Below are positions 1 to 4,247 of a DNA stretch of 5,600 bases, piece after piece. Numbering within the stretch: position 1 is the stretch's first letter; the number at the start of each line of letters is the position of its first letter. The stretch is from DATFYI01 sp035315125 (GTDB lineage Bacteria; Chloroflexota; Anaerolineae; Anaerolineales; Anaerolineaceae). The stretch covers positions 1 through 5,600 of the forward strand of contig DATFYI010000309.1 of assembly GCA_035315125.1 (NCBI GenBank), written 5' to 3'. The notes below the pieces were generated by a model. It did not search any database, was not told the origin of the DNA, and saw nothing but the letters and a program-made list of their open reading frames with translations. A program made the position numbers and the translations under genes.

Positions 1-53
1 TGAATTTCATGAAGGAGCGCATGGAACAAATCCTGCAAGTCCTGCAGGGCTAA
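1..53 (+). CDS. C-terminal tail of an upstream gene, product unknown
   Basis: One frame is open from base 3 and ends in TAA at 51-53, encoding NFMKERMEQILQVLQG. The tail is charged and helix-forming (KERMEQILQVLQ), as a protein C-terminus often is, and a GC-rich hairpin follows about 40 bases later, as expected behind a gene end. Another frame is also open across this short piece, so the choice rests on the natural-looking sequence and the hairpin. The family cannot be named from 16 residues. The gene would lie in the same direction as the radical SAM gene 82 bases downstream and could share a transcript with it if the hairpin does not fully terminate. Confidence 0.45.
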   Translation, partial: NFMKERMEQILQVLQG

Positions 54-91
54 AAGACCAGAAATTTCCTTCCTTGCATCTCGCACTATAA

Positions 92-115
92 CCGGCAGGC
101 TGGCGAGCCTGCCGG
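92..115 (+). terminator. perfect GC-rich hairpin, possible terminator or attenuator
   Basis: Bases 92-101 (CCGGCAGGCT) and 106-115 (AGCCTGCCGG) are perfectly complementary and enclose a 4-base GGCG loop. The stem is 10 bp, eight of them G-C. It is followed by AAATCTTTC, only a broken run of T, so as an intrinsic terminator it is imperfect. It sits between the upstream stop (53) and the radical SAM ribosome binding site (125-129). Because the right arm is partly repeated at 128-135, the hairpin may also be one half of a switch (see that entry). Confidence is high for the hairpin itself and moderate for termination. Confidence 0.6.
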
Positions 116-124
116 AAATCTTTC

Positions 125-135
125 AGGAGCCTGCC
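125..135 (+). promoter_or_regulatory. ribosome binding site of the radical SAM gene, able to pair with the hairpin arm
   Basis: AGGAG at 125-129 stands six bases before the ATG at 136 and fixes that start; no other in-frame start is near. The eight bases 128-135 (AGCCTGCC) repeat bases 106-113 of the hairpin's right arm. They can therefore pair exactly with the left arm at 94-101 (GGCAGGCT), which would cover the last two bases of the AGGAG and the whole spacer. The local hairpin and this longer-range helix exclude each other. The pairing is seen in the sequence; a regulatory role is inferred. Confidence 0.6.
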
Positions 136-1455
136 ATGCCAAATATCCTATTGACCACTCGCTGCAATCTTTCGTGCAAATATTGTTTTGCACAAGAAAA
201 GCTGTCTTCAACCAGGCTCAATATGCCAATAGAAAATGTCCAGCAAGTGATTGATTTTCTAAAGCGCTCCGAATTCCCTATCTTTCGGGTTATGGGCGGC
301 GAGCCAACCCTTCACCCTCAATTCAACGAGATTGTCCAACTAGCTATCGCCGCGAACATGCGCGTGGATGTGCTCAGCAATGCAACCTGGTCTGAGAGCA
401 CTTCGGCATTGTTCGAACGCATCCCGTCGAAATATTTAATGTTTTTATTGAATATCGATCACCCCGACAATTACACGCCCAAACAATGGGAATTGATCCA
501 ACACAATCTAAACGCGCTCAGTGGGCGCGGTGGAATCACACTAAGTTTTAACATCTTTGAAAAAAAGCCTCACAGCGAATATATTCTCGATTTAGCCAAT
601 CGCTACGACTTTAAATATATCCGCTTGAGTCTTTCGCTACCCGTTTTGGGCGCAGGCAACGCCTATTTGCCTTTCGAAGAACTGCCTGAAGCCGCATCAT
701 TTGTGATGCGATTCGCGGCCAATGCGGAAGCCAGGGGGATTGGCGTGCAGTTTGATAACGCTGTCCCATTGTGTATCTTTAACGAGACCCAAATGGGATA
801 CTTATTGCTACACGGAGTTTATGATCTCAACCGCAATACACGCTGTAATCCGATTATTGATATCGGTCCTGACTTGACCATCTGGAGTTGCTTCTGTTTG
901 TCCTCTTTAAAAAATCGAAAGCTGGATGAGTTTAAGACCCTGGCTGATGCTCAGACATATTTCCGCCAAGTATGGAGCGTCTATCAAGATCGCGTTTACC
1001 CATTGACTAAGTGCAACACCTGTTTTTACCGCCAAAAATGGGGTTGCCAGGGCGGTTGCCTGGCCTATGCAATTATGAAGGATGGCGGTCGGCGATTTGA
1101 CGCAGAAAGTCCTACAACGCGCAAAGGCAATTTACACCCTGAACAGCTGATTTGTCTGGCGGATGATGTACGGGTTTTCAACTATGACATTCCGAAACCC
1201 ATTTGCTTGCTTCGTAATACCTCCACCAACCTGGATTTTGAGGTGGCCGATTCTTTCAAGCCAATCTTGTCGCTTCTAGATGGACAACATACATTAAACG
1301 ATATTATTGCAGCGCTGCAGACGCCTGCTATGGAGTCGGGTAATTTGAGCGCATATTTGCAAGGATGGATGGCAGCAAGTGTACCGGATCTTCTGGATGC
1401 ACTTTTACAGCAAGGATTTTTAAAACAAATAGAAAAAACATCTGTGCTTATTTAA
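136..1455 (+). CDS. radical SAM/SPASM-like protein with PqqD/winged-helix-like tail, possible peptide maturase
   Basis: The protein has 439 residues. The radical SAM core begins at once: C10-x3-C14-x2-C17 (CNLSCKYC) would hold the 4Fe-4S cluster that cleaves S-adenosylmethionine, and GGEP at 54-57 is the SAM-binding motif. A second cysteine set, C237, C252, C254, C293, C296, C304 and C308, ending in CNTC...CQGGC, matches the SPASM or twitch region that carries auxiliary Fe-S clusters. Its C-x2-C-x7-C-x3-C spacing is slightly wider than the C-x2-C-x5-C-x3-C I know as typical. Residues 362-435 (about LLDGQHTLNDIIAAL and LLDALLQQGFL) look like a PqqD or winged-helix domain, often used to hold a leader peptide. 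Enzymes of this layout modify ribosomal peptides or proteins in the cytoplasm; the substrate here is unknown and no precursor peptide is evident nearby. The start is supported by AGGAG six bases upstream. GC content varies along the gene, from about 33% to 50% in two lines I counted. The radical SAM assignment is very sure, SPASM likely, the tail domain probable. Confidence 0.9.
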   Translation: MPNILLTTRCNLSCKYCFAQEKLSSTRLNMPIENVQQVIDFLKRSEFPIFRVMGGEPTLHPQFNEIVQLAIAANMRVDVLSNATWSESTSALFERIPSKYLMFLLNIDHPDNYTPKQWELIQHNLNALSGRGGITLSFNIFEKKPHSEYILDLANRYDFKYIRLSLSLPVLGAGNAYLPFEELPEAASFVMRFAANAEARGIGVQFDNAVPLCIFNETQMGYLLLHGVYDLNRNTRCNPIIDIGPDLTIWSCFCLSSLKNRKLDEFKTLADAQTYFRQVWSVYQDRVYPLTKCNTCFYRQKWGCQGGCLAYAIMKDGGRRFDAESPTTRKGNLHPEQLICLADDVRVFNYDIPKPICLLRNTSTNLDFEVADSFKPILSLLDGQHTLNDIIAALQTPAMESGNLSAYLQGWMAASVPDLLDALLQQGFLKQIEKTSVLI

Positions 1456-1544
1456 ATAAAATGTTTCAGATTACCTTTTACAATTAGATATCTATAATCC
1501 TGCTACAATCTTTGTGCTATTTCAAACTTTTTTCTCATGTTCTT

Positions 1545-1573
1545 TTGGAATTCTGTTGTAAACTATATATAGA
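1545..1573 (+). promoter_or_regulatory. candidate sigma-70-type promoter for the Cas2-like gene
   Basis: TTGGAA at 1545-1550 and TATAGA at 1568-1573 are 17 bases apart, each matching four of six consensus bases. Transcription would start near 1580, about 75 bases before the ATG at 1656. The gap after the radical SAM gene (1456-1655) is very AT-rich, so AT-rich boxes arise easily. A perfect TATAAT at 1493-1498, overlapping the palindrome TAGATATCTA at 1485-1494, is another candidate but has only a poor -35 (TTACCT at 1471-1476). No strong terminator is seen between the two genes, so read-through is also possible. Confidence 0.3.
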
Positions 1574-1644
1574 TCGTTATGGGGGATTTAATTAATTTCT
1601 TCACACTGCCTTTAGTTTTTCCCGTTTTGTAAATGGATTATGAA

Positions 1645-1650
1645 AGGAGG
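1645..1650 (+). promoter_or_regulatory. strong ribosome binding site that decides the start of the Cas2-like gene
   Basis: AGGAGG at 1645-1650 (within AAAGGAGG) lies five bases before the ATG at 1656. The same frame also offers GTG at 1650 and TTG at 1653, but the GTG overlaps the Shine-Dalgarno sequence and the TTG is only two bases from it. The ATG at 1656 is therefore chosen, giving a protein starting MTVLLVTFD. Confidence 0.8.
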
Positions 1651-1655
1651 TGTTG

Positions 1656-1943
1656 ATGACTGTTCTACTTGTAACTTTTGACATGATACGTCATGGACAA
1701 GATTATTCTGATTTTTTGAATGTCATAAAAAGTTATGACTATACCAAGTTATCAGAATCTTCTTATGCCATAAGTGTAACAGAAGCCATAGATACGATTT
1801 ACGAAAAACTGATTAAATTTAAGGACAAGAACGATAATATCTATGTTATCGGCCTTTGTTCGCCCCATAGAGGATATGGGCCAAAGTCAACCAATCAATG
1901 GTTGTGCAATCACATTACAGAATCTACACCAGTAGAGACATAA
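1656..1943 (+). CDS. solitary Cas2-like ('SinR family') small protein
   Basis: The protein has 95 residues, the usual size for the Cas2/VapD ferredoxin-like fold. It opens with a hydrophobic strand ending in Asp (TVLLVTFDM), where Cas2 proteins carry their conserved acidic residue. It continues with GQDYSDFLNVIKSY, a SSYAISV strand, a helix (AIDTIYEKLIKF), KDKNDNIYVIGL and a tail PKSTNQWL. This order matches stand-alone Cas2-like proteins often labelled SinR family: (K/G)DY..L...IKS, S.W.I, I...L......ND.L.VI, and ..WL. No Cas1, other cas gene or repeat array is present, so a role in spacer acquisition is not supported. A nuclease or toxin-like role is known or suspected for relatives but is not shown here. 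The coding GC is about 34% by hand count, well below glmS, which suggests acquisition by transfer or a different history. It has its own strong ribosome binding site and ends 29 bases from the convergent glmS end. Confidence 0.72.
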   Translation: MTVLLVTFDMIRHGQDYSDFLNVIKSYDYTKLSESSYAISVTEAIDTIYEKLIKFKDKNDNIYVIGLCSPHRGYGPKSTNQWLCNHITESTPVET

Positions 1944-1952
1944 TGTACTGGT
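1928..1952. repeat. inverted repeat between the convergent gene ends, weak bidirectional terminator candidate
   Basis: ACCAGTA at 1928-1934 and TACTGGT at 1946-1952 are perfectly complementary with an 11-base loop. Two further pairs (1924-1925 with 1953-1954) are possible past a two-base bulge. The repeat covers the last codons and stop of the Cas2-like gene and lies just beyond the glmS stop. Neither strand has a clear T-run after the stem, so termination efficiency is doubtful. It is the only hairpin in the 29-bp gap that could serve the two convergent genes. Confidence 0.35.
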
Positions 1953-1972
1953 AGAACTGCCTAAAGAAAGGT

Positions 1973-3814
1973 TTATTCTACCGTCACAGATTTGGCCAGA
2001 TTCCTGGGCTGATCTACGTCCAGACCGCGCAGAGCGGCGATATGGTAGGCCACCATCTGTAGCGGCAGCACGGTCACCACCGGACTGAGCATCCAGGGGC
2101 ATTCCGGCACCCAAAACACTTCATCCGCCAACTCCTTCACTCGCTCGTCGCCATCCGTAGCCACAGCGATCACATTGCCACCACGCGCTTTGGCTTGCTC
2201 AATCTGGCTGATCATTTTGTCGTACCAGGGGTCTTTTGGCGCCAGCGCAATTACCGGCATGTCCTTATCCACCAAAGCAATCGGGCCATGCTTCATCTCT
2301 CCGGCCGGATAGGCTTCCGCATGGATGTAAGAAATTTCTTTTAGCTTCAAGGCGCCCTCATATGCGATCGGCATATTGATACCACGCCCAAGGTATAAAG
2401 CATCACGGGTGCCTTTTAGAACACGCGCTACTGCCAGGACATCTTTTTCACGGTCAAGACATCGTCCAACCATGTCAGGAATGAGGCGCAAATCTGCCAC
2501 TAACTGGCGGCGAGTACCCTCGCTTAAAGAACCCCGCATATCTGCTAACAATATTGCCAGCATATATAGATCAACCAGTGGCGCTGTGAATGCTTTTGTC
2601 GAAGCTACTCCGATTTCTGGCCCGGCCTGCATCGAAATGTAACCATCCGCCAGGCGCATAGCCTGTGTTCCAATGGCATTGACAATCGACCACAGTACAG
2701 CACCCTTGCTGCGCCCTAATTCCATAGCCGCCAGTGTATCGGCCGTCTCACCGCTCTGGCTGATCGAGAGTACAACCGTATTTGCATCAATGATCGGGTC
2801 ACGATAACGGAATTCAGAAGCAATATCTACTTCGACCGGGATGCGGGCAATCCGTTCAAACAAAATTTTCCCAACCATACCGGCATGGGATGCCGTACCA
2901 CAGGCGGTGATGACGATTTTTTGGATGCGCTGAGCCATCTCAGGAGTTAAATTAAGTTGAGGTAGTCGTATGCGGCCGGATTCAAAATCGATGCGACCCG
3001 CCATGGTATCGGTCAGCGAACGTACCTGTTCATGGATCTCTTTCTGCATAAAATGACGGTATTCGCCTTTCTCAGCGGCTACCGGGTCCCAGGCGACTAT
3101 ATGCGGTGTAAGCTTGACCGGTTTGCCTTCCAGAGTTTGCAGTTCTGCGCCAGACCGGGTGATTACCGCCATCTGGCGCGATTCAAGAAACGCCACCTTA
3201 CGGGTGTGCTCCAAAATGCCCGGTATATCCGAAGCCACAAACATTTCACCTTCGCCGATGCCGATCACCACACCACCGGCATTTCCAATGCGAGCCGCCA
3301 CAATTTTATCCGGCTCGCAGGCTGACATCACCACTATGCCGTGAGCGCCTTTCAGTTGCAACAGCGCTAAGCGCACCGCTTCAACCAGATTATTTCCCAG
3401 GGCCAGGTAGCGTTCCACCAGTTGAACAATCGTTTCCGTATCCGTATCGGAATTAAATACAGCACCTTCGGCGGTCAATTCTTCGCGCAGTTCCAAGAAA
3501 TTCTCAACAATGCCATTATGGACAATCACAACTTCGCCGGTTGTACCTTTGTGAGGGTGAGCATTGCGTGCGCTTGGAACGCCATGGGTAGCCCAGCGTG
3601 TATGTCCAATACCAATATTACCATGCAGGGGTTGGCTGCCTACCAGGGTAACCAGGTTTTCAAGCTTGCCCACGTCTCTCCTCAATTCGATGTGACCATC
3701 TTCCAAAACCGCAATGCCAGCCGAGTCGTAGCCACGATATTCCAACTTTTTTAAGCCGTTTAAAATAATCGGCGTTGCGTCGGCTTGACCGATGTATCCA
3801 ACAATTCCGCACAT
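1973..3814 (-). CDS. glmS: glutamine--fructose-6-phosphate aminotransferase (isomerizing), GlmS
   Basis: GlmS moves the amide nitrogen of glutamine to fructose-6-phosphate to make glucosamine-6-phosphate, the entry step to UDP-GlcNAc for peptidoglycan and other envelope sugars, in the cytoplasm. The 613 residues are the family's normal length. It starts MCGIVGYIG; after Met removal the Cys becomes the N-terminal nucleophile of the glutaminase domain (about 1-240), with RGYDSAG (27-33), HTRWATHG (71-78) and HNGIVEN (99-105). Two SIS sugar-isomerase domains follow, with ITACGTASHAG (302-312), SISQSGETADT (350-360), GPEIGVASTKAFT (398-410), LGRG (475-478) and EGALKLKEISYIHAEAYPAG (486-505). It ends in the conserved DQPRNLAKSVTVE, whose final residues close the active site. 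GGAG eight bases before the ATG is the ribosome binding site. All key motifs are intact. Sampled stretches are about 48-63% GC. The leader carries a glmS-type ribozyme, implying feedback by glucosamine-6-phosphate. Confidence 0.98.
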   Translation of the reverse strand: MCGIVGYIGQADATPIILNGLKKLEYRGYDSAGIAVLEDGHIELRRDVGKLENLVTLVGSQPLHGNIGIGHTRWATHGVPSARNAHPHKGTTGEVVIVHNGIVENFLELREELTAEGAVFNSDTDTETIVQLVERYLALGNNLVEAVRLALLQLKGAHGIVVMSACEPDKIVAARIGNAGGVVIGIGEGEMFVASDIPGILEHTRKVAFLESRQMAVITRSGAELQTLEGKPVKLTPHIVAWDPVAAEKGEYRHFMQKEIHEQVRSLTDTMAGRIDFESGRIRLPQLNLTPEMAQRIQKIVITACGTASHAGMVGKILFERIARIPVEVDIASEFRYRDPIIDANTVVLSISQSGETADTLAAMELGRSKGAVLWSIVNAIGTQAMRLADGYISMQAGPEIGVASTKAFTAPLVDLYMLAILLADMRGSLSEGTRRQLVADLRLIPDMVGRCLDREKDVLAVARVLKGTRDALYLGRGINMPIAYEGALKLKEISYIHAEAYPAGEMKHGPIALVDKDMPVIALAPKDPWYDKMISQIEQAKARGGNVIAVATDGDERVKELADEVFWVPECPWMLSPVVTVLPLQMVAYHIAALRGLDVDQPRNLAKSVTVE

Positions 3815-3967
3815 TTTGATTTCTCCAGATTATTCCAATTATTACCTTGTTTCCAGTCACCAGGGCTCTCAAAACGCATGGGAAGGGAAAATATCTCACC
3901 GCGACAGTTAAACCGGGGGACATGAAAAGGATTTGTCTAGATTTATTTTTATCACTGGGAAAAGATA
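3815..3967 (-). other. 3' part of the glmS leader, between ribozyme core and start codon
   Basis: These 153 bases separate the P3 hairpin of the ribozyme from the glmS ATG and hold no convincing ORF. The glmS Shine-Dalgarno GGAG is at 3823-3826 (minus strand). On the RNA strand UAUCU (3967-3963) can pair with AGAUA (3896-3892), extended by a U-G pair and possibly by CC with GG at 3900-3899. This could be the P4 stem that glmS ribozymes carry after P3, in which case the RNA element reaches about 3890. The A-rich P3 loop (3977-3973) could pair with the U-run at 3963-3960 as a P3.1-like pseudoknot. Both are tentative because A/U-rich pairs arise easily. Confidence 0.35.
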
Positions 3968-4122
3968 CGGATTTTTTATCCGGAGGGCTTCCGCTGATCT
4001 TTCGATTTTCCCGACGTCCAGGGCAGCAACCTGTTCTCGTCCGGTTAACTCCTCCTCGCGAAGGAGAACCCTCATCCTCGTCATCTCACTATAAAATCCC
4101 CCATAAAATGAGACCATGCGCT
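3968..4122 (-). ncRNA. glmS: glmS self-cleaving ribozyme/riboswitch (catalytic core), with enlarged P2 region
   Basis: Known glmS ribozymes use glucosamine-6-phosphate as coenzyme to cleave their own mRNA leader, exposing it to decay. Read on the minus strand, the elements appear in family order. A(4122)|GCGC is the cleavage site. P1 follows, UCUCA (4113-4109) with UGAGA (4088-4084) plus two outer pairs. Next comes the invariant-looking UGACGAGG (4083-4076), whose first G after the U would be the active-site guanine as I recall the published numbering. P2 is GAGGG (4073-4069) with CCCUC (3987-3983). Between the P2 arms, AUC-GAAA-GAU (4006-3997) and CAGCGGAAG (3996-3988) match the family's AUCGA...GGCGGAUG segment. 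P3 is CGGAU/AUCCG (3982-3978 with 3972-3968) with an AAAAA loop. Odd points are about 60 extra nt at 4066-4007 with two hairpins of their own, GCGCA in place of GCGCC, and a changed matching position in CAGCGG. Position directly upstream of glmS strongly supports the call; activity is not shown. Confidence 0.85.
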
Positions 4123-4174
4123 ATTCTTTCCCAAAACTATTGATAAATGCTTTACCTCCTGTATTATTATTAAG

Positions 4175-4205
4175 TTTATATTTATCTGATTATTATTATA
4201 TACAA
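4175..4205 (-). promoter_or_regulatory. AT-rich promoter zone upstream of the glmS ribozyme
   Basis: Between the end of the upstream gene (4248) and the ribozyme cleavage site (4122) lie 125 AT-rich bases. On the minus strand, TTGTAT (4205-4200) and TATAAA (4180-4175) could form a promoter, but their 19-base spacing is long. A perfect TATAAT lies at 4200-4195 without a good -35. Either would start transcription 5' of the cleavage site, as the ribozyme requires. No convincing terminator is seen behind the membrane-protein gene (only an AT stem at 4226-4231/4241-4246 without a T-run), so read-through from that gene may also feed glmS. Confidence 0.28.
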
Positions 4206-4247
4206 TATTTTACCGGTGTGTACTTTATGATATTTTTCTAATCATAG

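Noticed and set aside
1448..1459. 12-bp palindrome TTATTTAAATAA at the radical SAM stop codon as a terminator
   Set aside because: It consists only of A and T with no loop room and no following T-run.
1579..1632. 17-residue hydrophobic ORF (MGDLINFFTLPLVFPVL) before the Cas2-like gene
   Set aside because: There is no ribosome binding site, and it starts at the predicted transcription start; short hydrophobic ORFs are common in T-rich gaps. It lacks features of a radical SAM substrate.
1633..1656. Seven-codon leader ORF (MDYERRC) whose stop overlaps the Cas2-like start as TGATG
   Set aside because: Its Arg-Arg codons are simply the AGGAGG read in frame, and it has no ribosome binding site of its own; chance is likely.
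1656..1943. CRISPR locus suggested by the Cas2-like protein
   Set aside because: No direct-repeat array, Cas1 or other cas gene is found in the window; the protein matches the stand-alone type.
4011..4044. Kink-turn in the second insert hairpin (AGAA/GA internal loop)
   Set aside because: The spacing does not give three unpaired bases followed by the tandem G-A pairs that a kink-turn needs.
3908..4117. 69-codon ORF on the minus strand overlapping the ribozyme
   Set aside because: It runs through P1, P2 and the insert; its start lies in the cleavage-site region and has no Shine-Dalgarno sequence at usable distance. The ribozyme is a better explanation.
3847..4143. 98-codon ORF on the plus strand across the glmS leader
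   Set aside because: It lies antisense to the ribozyme, shows no recognisable domain and has no good ribosome binding site; the RNA structure explains the conservation-like features of this stretch.
4226..4246. AT-rich stem TATGAT/ATCATA behind the membrane-protein gene as a terminator
   Set aside because: Six A-T-rich pairs, a 9-base loop and no T-run on the relevant strand; too weak to call.
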